Source: Microbacterium sp.
Lineage (GTDB): Bacteria; Actinomycetota; Actinomycetes; Actinomycetales; Microbacteriaceae
NCBI RefSeq assembly: GCF_031180975.1
Contig: NZ_JAPSLI010000002.1
Coordinates: forward strand, 248,001 to 312,000
Direction: 5' to 3'
Length of the DNA stretch: 64,000 nt
Position numbers and translations under genes: made by a program. Below, piece by piece: positions 25,204 through 34,948 of the stretch. Position 1 is the stretch's first letter. Every line of letters begins with the position of its first letter. Under the pieces are notes generated by a model. The model was not told the origin of the DNA. It saw only the letters and a list, made by a program, of their open reading frames with translations, and made no database searches.

Positions 25204-25833
25204 GTGGTCACGAAGTCCCAGGACCGCCGCAAGGTCCGTCTCAGCCGCGCCCTCGGCGTGGCGCTCACCCCGAAGGCCGCCCGCTACCTCGAGAAGCGCC
25301 CCTACGCTCCGGGCGAGCACGGCCGCACCAAGCGCAAGGCCGACAGCGACTACGCCGTCCGTCTGCGCGAGAAGCAGCGTCTGCGCGAGCAGTACGGCAT
25401 CCGCGAGAAGCAGCTGCAGATCGTCTTCCGCGAGGCCAAGCGCAAGGAGGGCCTGACCGGTGAGAACCTGGTCGAGCTGCTCGAGATGCGTCTGGACGCC
25501 CTCGTGCTGCGTGCCGGCTTCGCCCGCACCACCGCGCAGGCCCGTCAGCTCGTCGTGCACCGCCACATCCTGGTGGACGGCCAGACCGTGGACCGCCCTT
25601 CGTTCCGCGTGAAGCCGGGTCAGCTCATCCACGTCAAGGCCAAGTCGGAGAGCCTCGAGCCCTTCCAGGTCGCAGCCGCCGGCGGTCACGCCGAGGTGCT
25701 GCCCCCGGTTCCGGGTTACCTCGAGGTCGAGCTGGACAAGCTGCAGGCACGTCTGGTCCGTCGTCCGAAGCGCGCCGAGGTCCCCGTGACCTGTGAGGTG
25801 CAGCTGGTCGTCGAGTACTACTCGGGTCGCTGA
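25204..25833 (+). CDS. rpsD: 30S ribosomal protein S4
   Basis: Primary binding protein of 16S rRNA in small-subunit assembly. The 209-residue protein has QDRRKVRLSRALGVALTPKAARYLEKRPY, KQRLREQYGIREKQLQIVF, and the S4 RNA-binding domain with LEMRLDALVLRAGFARTTAQARQLVVHRHILVDGQ. The GTG start is followed by VTKSQDRRK, the usual beginning, after GGAAGGA upstream. It stands alone, away from the alpha operon, as in many actinobacteria. Confidence 0.97.
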   Translation: MVTKSQDRRKVRLSRALGVALTPKAARYLEKRPYAPGEHGRTKRKADSDYAVRLREKQRLREQYGIREKQLQIVFREAKRKEGLTGENLVELLEMRLDALVLRAGFARTTAQARQLVVHRHILVDGQTVDRPSFRVKPGQLIHVKAKSESLEPFQVAAAGGHAEVLPPVPGYLEVELDKLQARLVRRPKRAEVPVTCEVQLVVEYYSGR

Positions 25834-25845
25834 GTCGATCCGCAC

Positions 25846-25878
25846 ACGAGAGGCGTCGGGCCACCCGGCGCCTCTCGT
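25846..25878 (+). terminator. rpsD terminator hairpin
   Basis: Arms ACGAGAGGCG (25846-25855) and CGCCTCTCGT (25869-25878) pair perfectly, and CGGG/CCGG can extend the stem inward. It starts 12 bp after the rpsD stop. Confidence 0.8.
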
Positions 25879-25945
25879 CGTCTCCGGCCCCGTTTCCGCC
25901 TACGATGGAGGGGCCGCGTCCGGCGGCCAAGACGAGGATGACGAC

Positions 25946-26134
25946 ATGAAGAACGTGCTGTGGTTCCTGATCGGCGTGATCGGCGGCTTCGTCGCCGCGC
26001 ACTTCATGAACAAGGACCCGCGCGGCCAGGAGATCTTCGCCGAGATCGACGCGCGCATCTCGGAGTTCACCGCGATCCTCGGCGACGCGTACCGCGCACA
26101 GGACGCGCGCCTGTCCGACCCGGCGGACGACTGA
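25946..26134 (+). CDS. Small membrane protein between rpsD and alaS
   Basis: This 62-residue protein has one N-terminal helix (VLWFLIGVIGGFVAAHFM), then NKDPRGQEIFAEIDARISEFTAILGDAYRAQ, a short amphipathic helix. No domain family can be named with certainty; it is reminiscent of YtxH-like small envelope proteins. A TACGAT hexamer at 25901-25906 is a possible -10. The spot between rpsD/rarA and alaS often holds a small membrane protein in actinobacteria, which supports it being real. Confidence 0.75.
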   Translation: MKNVLWFLIGVIGGFVAAHFMNKDPRGQEIFAEIDARISEFTAILGDAYRAQDARLSDPADD

Positions 26135-26203
26135 CCCGACACCCCCTTGCCACGCCCGCGGATGCCGGGCGCGGCTTGATATGCAAGGACACCCACGAGC
26201 TCT

Positions 26204-28864
26204 ATGAAAACCGCGGAGATCGCGCAGCGCTACCTCGACTACTTCGAGAAGAACGACCACCTCATCGTGCCGTCCGCGTCGCTGGTCAGCGACGACCCGT
26301 CGCTGCTGTTCACGGTGGCGGGCATGGTGCCGATGATCCCGTATCTCACCGGGGTCGTGCCCGCACCGCATCCGCGCATCGCCGACCTGCAGAAGTGCAT
26401 CCGCACCAACGACATCGAAGAGGTCGGACGCACCGCCCGCCACGGCACGTTCTTCCAGATGCTCGGCAACTGGTCGTTCGGTGACTACTTCAAAGAGGGC
26501 GCGATCCGCTACGCCTGGGAGCTGCTCACGACCTCCGAGGCCGATGGCGGCTTGGGCTTCGACGAGAAGGACCTCTGGGTCACCGTCTACGAGACCGACG
26601 ACGAGGCCGAGGCGATCTGGCGCGATGTGATCGGCCTGAAGCCGGAGCGCATCCAGCGCCTGGGCCGCGCGGACAACTACTGGAACACCGGCCAGCCCGG
26701 CCCCGGCGGTCCCGACTCCGAGATCTTCTTCGACCGCGGCCCCGCCTACGGCAAAGACGGCGGCCCCGCCGCCGACGACACCCGGTTCCTGGAGATCTGG
26801 AACCTCGTGTTCATGCAGGACTTCATCGAGAACATCCGCGGCAAGACGGAGTTCGACATCACCGGGTCGCTGCCGCAGAAGAACATCGACACCGGCATGG
26901 GCCTCGAGCGCGTCGCCTTCCTCAAGCAGGGCGTCGAGAACATGTACGAGACCGACCAGGTGCGCCCTGTGCTCGACCGTGCCGTGGAGTTGTCTGGACG
27001 CCGCTACGGCGCGGTGCACGAGGACGACGTCCGGTTCCGCGTCATCGCCGACCACGTGCGCTCCTCGCTGATGCTGCTCTCCGACGGTGTACGCCCGTCG
27101 AACGAAGGCCGCGGGTACATCCTGCGCCGGCTGATGCGACGCACCGTCCGCGCCATGCGCCTGCTGGGCGTGGACGCGCCCTCGTTCCCGGAGCTGTTCA
27201 GCGCCTCCCGCGACGCCATGAAGGCGACCTACCCGGTGCTGGAGACCGACTGGGCGCAGCTGTCCGCCGCCGCCTATGCGGAGGAGGAGACCTTCCGCCG
27301 CACGCTCGCCCAGGGCTCGACCATCCTCGACCTCGCTCTCGGCGAGACGAAGAGGAGCGGCGGCACGACCCTCAGCGGCTCCGAGGCGTTCCTGCTGCAC
27401 GACACCTACGGCTTCCCGATCGACCTCACGCTCGAGGTCGCGGAGGAGGCCGGGCTCAGCGTCGACCGGGCGGCGTTCGACACGCTCATGCAGGAGCAGC
27501 GCACCCGCGCCAAGGCCGACGCCCGCAATCGCAAGCGCCAGCTCGCCGACGTGTCGGTCTATCGGCAGTTCCGCGCCCTCGGCGAGACCGGCTTCACCGG
27601 CTACACCGACCTGCAGACCGAGTCCCGCGTGCTCGGCATCGTCGTGGACGGCGCCCCCGCGCAGACCGCGACCGAAGGTCAGGTCGCCGAGGTGATCCTC
27701 GCCGAGACGACCCTGTACGCCGAGTCCGGCGGCCAGGTCGCCGACAAGGGCAGCATCATCGGCACCGGGTTCGAGCTGGACGTGCTCGACGTGCAGCGAC
27801 CGGTACCGGGACTCATCAGCCACACCGTGCTCGTCGCCTCGGGCGCGGTGGCCGTCGACGACCGCGCGACCACCGTGGTGGACGCCGCCAACCGTCGCGC
27901 CGCCCGCCAGGCGCACTCCGCGACCCACCTGGTGCACGCGGCCCTGCGCGACACCCTGGGCCCGACGGCCACGCAGGCTGGTTCGCTGAACCGCGCCGGA
28001 TACATGCGCTTCGACTTCTCCTGGTCGCAGCCGCTGTCCGCGGACACGCGGTCCGAGATCGAGGACATCGCCAACCGCGCCGTGCACGAGTCGCTCGAGG
28101 TCACCACGCGCATCGTCTCGCTCGACGAGGCCAAGGAGGCCGGCGCCATGGCGCTGTTCGGCGAGAAGTACGGCGACGTCGTGCGGATGGTCGACATCGG
28201 TGGTCCGTGGTCGCGCGAGCTGTGCGCGGGCACCCACGTGACCAACAGCGCCGAGATCGGGCTGGTGAGCGTCGTCGGCGAATCCTCGGTCGGGTCGTCG
28301 ACCCGCCGCGTGGAGGCGCTGGTCGGTCAGGACGCGTTCCGTGAGCTCGCCGCCGAACGGGCCGTGGTCTCGCAGCTGACCGCCGCCCTGAAGACACCCC
28401 GCGACCAGCTCTCCGCACGCATCGAGGAGCTCACCGCCAGCCTCAAAGCGGCCGAGAAGCGCATCGCCCAGTTCGAGGCGAAGGAGCGCGAGGGTCGCGT
28501 GCCCGCGCTGGCCGAGGCCGCGCAGCAGGTCGGCGCGTACCGCGTGGCGTCGGCGTCCCTGGGTGAGGTCGGTTCGGCCGACGACGTGCGCACGCTGGCA
28601 CTGAGCGTGCGCGAGCGACTCGGCGCGGATGCCGCGGTCGTCGCGTTCGGAGGCGTCGCCAACGGCCGCCCGATCGTCGTCGTCGCCACGAACGACTCCG
28701 CCCGCGCGGCGGGTGCGAAGGCGGGCGCGCTGGTGCGCGTCGCCGCCGGCGTGCTCGGCGGTGGCGGTGGCGGTCGCGACGACGTCGCGCAGGGCGGCGG
28801 TACCGACGCCTCGGCGCTGGACGCGGCGCTGGATGCCGTGATCGCGGAGCTCCGGGCCGCGTGA
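26204..28864 (+). CDS. alaS: Alanine--tRNA ligase
   Basis: Charges tRNA-Ala. The 886-residue protein has the class II core at the N-terminus (FTVAGMVPMIPYLTG, RTARHGTFFQMLGNWSFGDYFKEGAI, ETDQVRPVLD), the editing domain with HSATHLVHAALRDTLG and the zinc-binding CAGTH, and the C-terminal DHHA1/C-Ala domain ending in a Gly-rich GGGGGGRDDVAQGGG. Motifs and length are normal. It overlaps ruvX by 4 bp (GTGA). Confidence 0.97.
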   Translation: MKTAEIAQRYLDYFEKNDHLIVPSASLVSDDPSLLFTVAGMVPMIPYLTGVVPAPHPRIADLQKCIRTNDIEEVGRTARHGTFFQMLGNWSFGDYFKEGAIRYAWELLTTSEADGGLGFDEKDLWVTVYETDDEAEAIWRDVIGLKPERIQRLGRADNYWNTGQPGPGGPDSEIFFDRGPAYGKDGGPAADDTRFLEIWNLVFMQDFIENIRGKTEFDITGSLPQKNIDTGMGLERVAFLKQGVENMYETDQVRPVLDRAVELSGRRYGAVHEDDVRFRVIADHVRSSLMLLSDGVRPSNEGRGYILRRLMRRTVRAMRLLGVDAPSFPELFSASRDAMKATYPVLETDWAQLSAAAYAEEETFRRTLAQGSTILDLALGETKRSGGTTLSGSEAFLLHDTYGFPIDLTLEVAEEAGLSVDRAAFDTLMQEQRTRAKADARNRKRQLADVSVYRQFRALGETGFTGYTDLQTESRVLGIVVDGAPAQTATEGQVAEVILAETTLYAESGGQVADKGSIIGTGFELDVLDVQRPVPGLISHTVLVASGAVAVDDRATTVVDAANRRAARQAHSATHLVHAALRDTLGPTATQAGSLNRAGYMRFDFSWSQPLSADTRSEIEDIANRAVHESLEVTTRIVSLDEAKEAGAMALFGEKYGDVVRMVDIGGPWSRELCAGTHVTNSAEIGLVSVVGESSVGSSTRRVEALVGQDAFRELAAERAVVSQLTAALKTPRDQLSARIEELTASLKAAEKRIAQFEAKEREGRVPALAEAAQQVGAYRVASASLGEVGSADDVRTLALSVRERLGADAAVVAFGGVANGRPIVVVATNDSARAAGAKAGALVRVAAGVLGGGGGGRDDVAQGGGTDASALDAALDAVIAELRAA

Positions 28865-29343
28865 CCGGCTTCCGGCGGGGCACCCGTCTCGGCATCGACG
28901 TCGGCAAGGCGCGCGTCGGCGTGTCGCGCTGCGACCCCGACGGCATGCTCGCCGTGCCGGTGGAGACGGTGCCGCGCACCGAGGCCTCCCTCGATCGCAT
29001 CGCCGAGCTGGTCGCCGAATGGATGCCGCTCGAGATCGTCGTGGGACTCCCCGTGAACATGCGGGGCGACGAGACCGCCTCCACCCAGGACGCCAGGGAG
29101 TTCGCCGCGGGCATCGCGGCGCGCACCGGCGTGCCGGTGCGCCTGGTGGATGAACGGCTCAGCACCGTCAGCGCGCACGCCGCGCTGCGCTCATCGGGGC
29201 GCAGCCAGAAGAACTCTCGTAGCATTGTGGATCAGGTCGCCGCAGTGGTGCTGCTCCAGCACGCGGTCGACACGGAGAAGAGCACCGGACGCCCGGCCGG
29301 TGCGTTGATCGAGCCCGATGAGGAGCCGGCCCGCGATGTCTGA
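28861..29343 (+). CDS. ruvX: YqgF/RuvX family putative pre-16S rRNA nuclease
   Basis: RNase H-fold protein implicated in pre-16S rRNA 5' processing in E. coli. The 160-residue protein has RLGIDVGKARVGVSRCD (first acidic site), IVVGLPVNMRGDET, VRLVDERLSTVSAHAALR and the terminal DQVAAVVLLQHAVD. GTG start overlaps the alaS stop, and the end overlaps mltG by 8 bp. The order alaS-ruvX-mltG-aroE is typical of actinobacteria. Confidence 0.94.
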   Translation: MTGFRRGTRLGIDVGKARVGVSRCDPDGMLAVPVETVPRTEASLDRIAELVAEWMPLEIVVGLPVNMRGDETASTQDAREFAAGIAARTGVPVRLVDERLSTVSAHAALRSSGRSQKNSRSIVDQVAAVVLLQHAVDTEKSTGRPAGALIEPDEEPARDV

Positions 29344-30799
29344 GCCCGACCGATCCGGAAAGGACCGCTCGCTGGGCGACCTCTTCGACAACCTCCCCAC
29401 GGCGTCGACCGCGATCCCCGAGCGTGAGCCGCGCGACGAGGCGCCCGCCCCCGGCACACGCCGCGCACGCCGTCAGGCGCAGCAGACGCCGCCGGCCCCC
29501 GCTCCCACCCCTCAGGCCCCCGACGAGTCGTCCCGGCCGGCGCCCGGCGGGTCGACGGCATCCGAACCGGCGCCCGCGGAGCCGGCATCCGCACCCACCG
29601 AGCCGGCATCCGCACCCGACGAGCCCGCGCCCGCGCCCCAGCCGGCGTCGAGCACGGACCCGACGTCCCACGACGACGAGGGGTCGCTGGAGGCGCTGTT
29701 CACGCCCGAGCAGCACCGGGAGCCGCGGGCCAAGCCTCGCGGCCGCGGGTGCCTGATCGCGCTGATCATCGTGCTCGTACTGGTCGGCGGCCTCGCCGCC
29801 GGCGGCGTCTGGGTGTGGAACACGTACGGCGACCGCATCAGCGACATCATGGGTTGGGGCGAGCCGAAGGACTACGAGGAGGGGCAGGCGCACGGCGAGG
29901 CACTGGTCACCATCAGGTCCGGCGACACCGGCCGCCCGGTTTCGAGCGCCCTGTACGAGGCCGGCGTCACGAAGACGGATGAGGTCTTCTACGAGTGGCT
30001 GCTCGAGGAGGACCCGTCGGTGACGTTCTACCCCGGCGTGTACAAGCTGCAGAAGAAGATGACCGCCGAGGCGGCGCTGAAAGCGCTTCAGGACCCCGCG
30101 AACCGCATGGAGAACACCGTGCGGATCCCCGAGGGCGGCACCATCGAGTCGTCACTGCCGCGGATCGTCGACGGCGTCGGCATCCCGCTCGCCGATCTCG
30201 AGGCCGCGGTGAAGGACCCGGCGGTGTACGGCGTGCAGGGCCCGTCCCTGGAGGGCTGGCTGTTCCCCGCCGTCTACACGTTCGACCCCGGTGCGACCGC
30301 GAAGGACGTCATCGCGCGCATGGTCGAGCGCACCCGCCAGTCGCTCGAGGAGGCGGGTGTGCCGGACGCCGACGCGCAGCGCATCCTGACGATCGCGTCG
30401 ATCATCGAGCGCGAGGGCCGCACCCCGGACTTCCCGAAGGTGTCCCGGGTCATCCAGAACCGGCTCGATCAGGGCATGAAGCTGCAGATGGACTCGACCG
30501 CGCAGTACGGGTACGGCGAACTGCACGCCGGGTCGGCCAGCACCTCGAAGGAGGCCCAGAACGACGACAACCCGTGGAACACGTACGTCATCGACGGCCT
30601 GCCCGCCGGTCCCATCGCGAACCCGAGCGACGCCGCGATCGACGCCGCCATGCACCCGGCCGACGGCGACTGGCTGTACTTCGTGACCATCAACATGAAC
30701 ACCGGCGAGACCCAGTTCTCGTCGACGTACGAGGAGCACCAGCGCGGCATCGACAAATGGCACGCCTGGTGCCGCGAGAACCCCGACTCCGGATGCTGA
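29336..30799 (+). CDS. mltG: Endolytic peptidoglycan transglycosylase MltG
   Basis: Membrane-bound lytic transglycosylase that cleaves nascent glycan strands. In 487 residues it has a disordered cytoplasmic Pro/Ala-rich part (about 1-135, with tandem EPASAPTEPASAPDEPAPAP), a membrane helix (LIALIIVLVLVGGLAAGGVWVW), a LysM-like segment and the YceG domain with the catalytic glutamate region SIIEREGRTPDFPKVSRV and PWNTYVIDGLPAGPIANPSDAAI. ATG 29336 is chosen because it follows the family's short polar beginning and overlaps ruvX. Confidence 0.95.
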   Translation: MSEPDRSGKDRSLGDLFDNLPTASTAIPEREPRDEAPAPGTRRARRQAQQTPPAPAPTPQAPDESSRPAPGGSTASEPAPAEPASAPTEPASAPDEPAPAPQPASSTDPTSHDDEGSLEALFTPEQHREPRAKPRGRGCLIALIIVLVLVGGLAAGGVWVWNTYGDRISDIMGWGEPKDYEEGQAHGEALVTIRSGDTGRPVSSALYEAGVTKTDEVFYEWLLEEDPSVTFYPGVYKLQKKMTAEAALKALQDPANRMENTVRIPEGGTIESSLPRIVDGVGIPLADLEAAVKDPAVYGVQGPSLEGWLFPAVYTFDPGATAKDVIARMVERTRQSLEEAGVPDADAQRILTIASIIEREGRTPDFPKVSRVIQNRLDQGMKLQMDSTAQYGYGELHAGSASTSKEAQNDDNPWNTYVIDGLPAGPIANPSDAAIDAAMHPADGDWLYFVTINMNTGETQFSSTYEEHQRGIDKWHAWCRENPDSGC

Positions 30800-30800
30800 C

Positions 30801-31622
30801 ATGACACGCCGCCGTCTCGCGGTGTGGGGCGACCCGATCGGGCACAGCCGCTCGCCCGCCCTGCACGGCGCCGCCTACCGCGCCCTCGGCCTGGACTGGG
30901 AGTACGGCAGGGAGCGGGTCGGAACCGACGCGTTCCCTGCCCGGCTCGCCGGGCTCGACGACTCCTGGCGCGGACTGTCGCTGACCATGCCGCTGAAGGA
31001 GGTCGCGCACGCGGCCGCCGACGAGTTGGACCCGCACGCCACCCTCACCGGCGCGGTGAACACGCTGCTGCTGGGCGAGCGGCTGCGCGGGTTCAACACC
31101 GACGTCGGCGGGATCGTCGACGCGTTCACGGAGGCGTCGGTGAGCGGCATCCGCTCGGCCCGCGTCCTCGGCGCGGGCGCGACCGCAGCCTCCGCCCTCG
31201 TCGCCCTCCACGAGCTCGGCGCCGAGCGGGTGGAGATCCGCGCCAGACGCCCCGAGGCGGCGGCCGGGCTCGTCGCGCTGGGGGAGCGGTTGGGCGTCAC
31301 GACGGCGGTGTCCCCGTTCGACGCCCCGGCGGGCCCGGTTGACGCCACCGTCGCGACGCTGCCGAGCGGCACGGTGCTGCCGGAGCGGCACTCCGCCCCG
31401 CTGGCGGATGCCGGGGGCGTGCTGTTCGAGGCGGCGTACGCGCCATGGCCGTCCGCCCTGGCCGCGACCTGGCCGCACCGGACCGTGCTGTCCGGGTTCG
31501 AGATGCTGCTGCACCAGGCGGTGCGACAGATCCGCATCTTCCTGCACGGCACGCAGCAGGAGCGGCTGCCGGACGAGGACGTCATCGTGGACGTGATGCG
31601 CTCCGCGGCCATGGGAGACTAG
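30801..31622 (+). CDS. aroE: Shikimate dehydrogenase
   Basis: Reduces 3-dehydroshikimate to shikimate with NADPH. The 273-residue protein has [22 protein letters not shown] (substrate site), [10 protein letters not shown] with the catalytic lysine, [15 protein letters not shown] and the cofactor loop [15 protein letters not shown]. It begins 1 nt after mltG and opens the aro cluster aroE-aroC-aroK-aroB. Confidence 0.94.
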   Translation: MTRRRLAVWGDPIGHSRSPALHGAAYRALGLDWEYGRERVGTDAFPARLAGLDDSWRGLSLTMPLKEVAHAAADELDPHATLTGAVNTLLLGERLRGFNTDVGGIVDAFTEASVSGIRSARVLGAGATAASALVALHELGAERVEIRARRPEAAAGLVALGERLGVTTAVSPFDAPAGPVDATVATLPSGTVLPERHSAPLADAGGVLFEAAYAPWPSALAATWPHRTVLSGFEMLLHQAVRQIRIFLHGTQQERLPDEDVIVDVMRSAAMGD

Positions 31623-31626
31623 AGCA

Positions 31627-32856
31627 ATGCTCCGCGTGCTCACGGCCGGCGAATCGCACGGCCCCGAACTCATCGCCGTCATGGAGGGTCTGCCCTCCGG
31701 CGTTCCCGTCACCGCCGAGGCGATCCAGGCCGATCTCCAGCGCCGCAAGCTGGGGTACGGCCGCGGGTCGCGGATGAAGTTCGAGCAGGACGAGCTGACC
31801 ATCTCCGGCGGCGTGCGCCACGGCAGGAGCCTCGGCAGCCCGATCGCGCTGCGGATCGGCAACACGGAGTGGCCGAAGTGGGTCGAGGTGATGAACCCTG
31901 CCCCGGTGGAGCTCACCGACAAGTCCCGGGGTCGCGGCGCACCGCTCACCCGCCCGCGTCCCGGCCATGCCGACCTGGTCGGCATGCAGAAGTACGACTT
32001 CGACGAGGCGCGGCCGATCCTCGAACGCGCCAGCGCCCGTGAGACCGCCGCCCGGGTCGCCCTGGGCGCCGTCGCCCGCGGGTTCCTCTCCGAGCTCGGC
32101 ATCCGTCTGGTGAGCCACACCCTCTCGATCGGGCCGGTGCAGGTGCCCGACGGCACGCCGCTGCCCACACCCGACGATGTGGACCGGCTGGACGCCGACC
32201 CGCTGCGCTGTTTCGACCCGGACACGTCGGCCCTGATGGTCGCGGAGGTGGACGCCGCTCGCAAGGACGGCGACACGCTCGGCGGCATCGTCGAGGTGCT
32301 CGCCTACGGCCTCCCGCCGGGACTCGGGTCGCACGTGCACTGGGACCGCCGCCTCGACGGGCGCCTGGCCCAGGCGCTGATGAGTATCCAGGCGATCAAG
32401 GGCGTCGAGGTCGGCGACGGCTTCGAGACCACCCGCCGCAGAGGGTCCGCCGCGCACGACGAGCTGTTCCCGACCGGCGACGGCATCACCCGCGCGTCCG
32501 ACCGCGCCGGCGGCACCGAGGGCGGCATGTCCACCGGCACCGTGCTGCGCGTGCGCGCAGGGATGAAGCCGATCGCGACCGTGCCGCACGCCCTGCGCAC
32601 CATCGACGTCGCCTCCGGTGAGACCGCCACCGCGCACCACCAGCGCTCCGACGTGTGCGCGGTGCCCGCAGCGGGTGTGGTCGCCGAGGCGATGGTGGCG
32701 ATCGAACTGGCGAACGCGGTGCTCGAGAAGTTCGGCGGCGACAGCGTTGCGGAGACCCGCCGCAACCTCGAGTCGTACCTCGCCGCGATCCCCGAGGCGC
32801 TGCGCACCGCTCCGGCGTCCGAGGCGGCGCTGCTCGCGCATGATGAGCTCGGCTGA
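31627..32856 (+). CDS. aroC: Chorismate synthase
   Basis: Last step to chorismate, requiring reduced FMN. The 409-residue protein begins [25 protein letters not shown] and has [85 protein letters not shown] and [19 protein letters not shown]. All three family signatures are present. It overlaps aroK by 17 bp. Confidence 0.97.
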   Translation: MLRVLTAGESHGPELIAVMEGLPSGVPVTAEAIQADLQRRKLGYGRGSRMKFEQDELTISGGVRHGRSLGSPIALRIGNTEWPKWVEVMNPAPVELTDKSRGRGAPLTRPRPGHADLVGMQKYDFDEARPILERASARETAARVALGAVARGFLSELGIRLVSHTLSIGPVQVPDGTPLPTPDDVDRLDADPLRCFDPDTSALMVAEVDAARKDGDTLGGIVEVLAYGLPPGLGSHVHWDRRLDGRLAQALMSIQAIKGVEVGDGFETTRRRGSAAHDELFPTGDGITRASDRAGGTEGGMSTGTVLRVRAGMKPIATVPHALRTIDVASGETATAHHQRSDVCAVPAAGVVAEAMVAIELANAVLEKFGGDSVAETRRNLESYLAAIPEALRTAPASEAALLAHDELG

Positions 32857-33364
32857 GCCTCCGCTCACGCTGGTCCTGGTCGGCCCGATGGCCGCGGGCA
32901 AGACGAGCGTCGGGCGCAAGGTCGCCCGGCTGCTGTCGGTGCCGTTCATCGACACCGACAAGCGGATCGCCGCGGAGCACGGACCGATCCCGCAGATCTT
33001 CGCCGAGCGGGGTGAGCAGCACTTCCGCGAGCTCGAGCGAGCGGCCGTGGCGGCCGCGATCGCCGAGGGCGGGGTGGTCTCGCTGGGCGGCGGCGCGGTG
33101 ACGGACGCCGGGACGAGAGCGCTGCTCGCACAGCATCCCGTGGTGTTCCTCACCGTCGACGCCGACGTCGTCGCCCACCGCATCCGCGGGGCGGGGCGCC
33201 CGCTGCTGGACGGCGAGGAGGACCCCGTGGAACGCTGGCGGACCATCTTCGCCCAGCGCAGGGACTGGTACGAGCAGGTCGCGGATCTCACCGTCGACAC
33301 GTCGCGGCGTCCGATGCGGCAGCTCGCCGAGCAGATCGCCGCATGGAGGAAGGAACAGGCATGA
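32840..33364 (+). CDS. aroK: Shikimate kinase
   Basis: Phosphorylates shikimate. The 174-residue protein has the P-loop [15 protein letters not shown], the substrate aspartate in [36 protein letters not shown] and the lid [35 protein letters not shown]. Two adjacent ATGs (32840 and 32843) are possible starts inside the aroC end. Its stop overlaps the aroB start (ATGA). Confidence 0.95.
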   Translation: MMSSAEPPLTLVLVGPMAAGKTSVGRKVARLLSVPFIDTDKRIAAEHGPIPQIFAERGEQHFRELERAAVAAAIAEGGVVSLGGGAVTDAGTRALLAQHPVVFLTVDADVVAHRIRGAGRPLLDGEEDPVERWRTIFAQRRDWYEQVADLTVDTSRRPMRQLAEQIAAWRKEQA

Positions 33365-34449
33365 GCACCACCACCATCTCCGTCACCGGACAGGACGCGT
33401 ACGACATCACGGTCGGCCGAGACATCCTCGATCGTGTGTCGCAGGCGCTCGCCCCGTCGGTGCGCAAGGTGCTCGTCGTGCACCCGCCGACCCTCGCCGA
33501 GCGCGCCGCGCGCCTGCGCGAACGCCTGCTCGCCGACACCGGCGACGGCCCGCGCGAGGTGCTGCTCGCCGAGATCCCGGATGCCGAGCAGGGCAAGCGC
33601 ATCGAGGTGGCCGCGTTCTGCTGGCAGGTGATGGGGCAGGCGGACTTCACCCGCACCGACGCCGTCGTCGGGTACGGCGGGGGAGCGGTGACCGATCTCG
33701 CCGGGTTCGTCGCGGCGACCTGGCTGCGCGGCGTGCAGGTGGTGCAGGTGCCCACCACGGTGCTCGGGCTCGTCGACGCGGCCGTGGGCGGGAAGACCGG
33801 CGTGAACACGGCGGAGGGCAAGAACCTGGTCGGTGCGTTCTGGGCGCCGCGCGCGGTGATCGGCGACCTCGACGAACTGGCCAGCCTCAGCCCCAACGAG
33901 GCGACGGCCGGCTTCGCCGAAGTCGTCAAGGCCGGATTCATCTGGGCACCCGAGATCCTCGACATCATCGAGGCCGACCCGGCACGCGCCGTCGACACCA
34001 CCACGGACGAGTTCCGCCGCGCCGTGGAGCTCGCGATCGACATGAAGGCGAAGGTCGTCTCCAGCGACTTCCGCGAGGCCGGGCAGCGGGAGATCCTCAA
34101 CTACGGGCACACCCTCGGCCACGCCATCGAGCACGCCGAGCGCTACCGCTGGCGGCACGGCGCCGCCATCTCGGTCGGCATGCTGTACGCCGCCGAGCTG
34201 TCGCGGCTCGCCGGGCGGCTGTCGGATGCCGCGGCCGAGCGCCACCGCACCGTCCTGGAGTCCCTGGGCCTTCCCACCTCGTACCGCGCCGGCGCCTGGC
34301 AGCAGCTGCTCGCCACCATGCAGCGCGACAAGAAGGCACGCGGCGGCATGCTGCGCTTCATCGTGCTCGACGACATCGCCAAGCCGACCGTGCTGCAGGC
34401 GCCGGACGAGTCGCTGCTGTTCGCCGCCTACCAGGAGGTCGCGGAGTGA
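33361..34449 (+). CDS. aroB: 3-Dehydroquinate synthase
   Basis: Second step of the shikimate pathway, NAD- and metal-dependent. The 362-residue protein has VGYGGGAVTDLAGFVAATWLRGV, VPTTVLGLVDAAVGGKTGVNTAEGKNLVGAFW, the metal ligands in FAEVVKAGFI and LNYGHTLGHAIEHAERYRWRHGAA. ATG 33361 overlaps the aroK stop and is preceded by AGGAAGGAACAGG. Confidence 0.97.
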   Translation: MSTTTISVTGQDAYDITVGRDILDRVSQALAPSVRKVLVVHPPTLAERAARLRERLLADTGDGPREVLLAEIPDAEQGKRIEVAAFCWQVMGQADFTRTDAVVGYGGGAVTDLAGFVAATWLRGVQVVQVPTTVLGLVDAAVGGKTGVNTAEGKNLVGAFWAPRAVIGDLDELASLSPNEATAGFAEVVKAGFIWAPEILDIIEADPARAVDTTTDEFRRAVELAIDMKAKVVSSDFREAGQREILNYGHTLGHAIEHAERYRWRHGAAISVGMLYAAELSRLAGRLSDAAAERHRTVLESLGLPTSYRAGAWQQLLATMQRDKKARGGMLRFIVLDDIAKPTVLQAPDESLLFAAYQEVAE

Positions 34450-34943
34450 CGGCCGTACGGCGCATCCGCGCCGACGAGTGGCGGCAGGCGAAGGCGCTGC
34501 GCCTGCAGGCGCTCGCGGACCCCGTCGCGGACCTGGCCTTCCTCGAGACGCTGGACAACGCGTCAGCCCAGCCGGACGAGTTCTGGCAGGAGCGCACCCG
34601 CAACAGCGCCGACGGCGACACCGCGGCGCAATTCGTCGCCCTCACGGCCGACGGCACGTGGGCCGGCACGACGACCGTGCTCGCCGACCGCGACCGTGCG
34701 GACTCGGGCCTGGTCGTCGGCGTGTACGTCGCCCCCGAGCACCGCTGCGCGGGCCTGATCGAGGCCCTCCTCGATGCCGCGGCCGACTGGGCGCAGGGGC
34801 GCGGCTGGTCCGCGCTCATCCTGGAGGTCCATGTCGACAACGCCCGTGCCGTGTCGGCGTACGAGCGCTGCGGGTTCGTGCGCACCGGTGAGCTCACCCA
34901 GCACGTCAACGGCACCGAGTACGTGATGCGCCGCGCGCTGTAG
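34446..34943 (+). CDS. GNAT-family N-acetyltransferase
   Basis: This 165-residue protein is a GNAT acyltransferase. The acetyl-CoA loop corresponds to VVGVYVAPEHRCAGLIEALLDAAADWAQGRGWSALILEVHVDNARAVSAYERCGFVRTGEL. The usual Q/RxxGxG/A loop reads HRCAGL. Substrate is unknown. GTG overlaps the aroB stop (GTGA), so it is translated within the aro operon, although it interrupts the usual aroB-aroQ adjacency. Confidence 0.9.
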   Translation: MTAVRRIRADEWRQAKALRLQALADPVADLAFLETLDNASAQPDEFWQERTRNSADGDTAAQFVALTADGTWAGTTTVLADRDRADSGLVVGVYVAPEHRCAGLIEALLDAAADWAQGRGWSALILEVHVDNARAVSAYERCGFVRTGELTQHVNGTEYVMRRAL

Positions 34944-34948
34944 TCACC

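Noticed and set aside
26135..26203. Hairpin CCTTGC...GCAAGG before alaS as a riboswitch or T-box
   Set aside because: No T-box core sequence (TGGNACC) or specifier loop; the stem is only 6 bp.
29575..29640. Tandem GAGCCGGCATCCGCACCC repeats as a regulatory repeat
   Set aside because: They lie in frame within mltG and encode the EPASAP linker repeats, so they are explained as coding low-complexity sequence.
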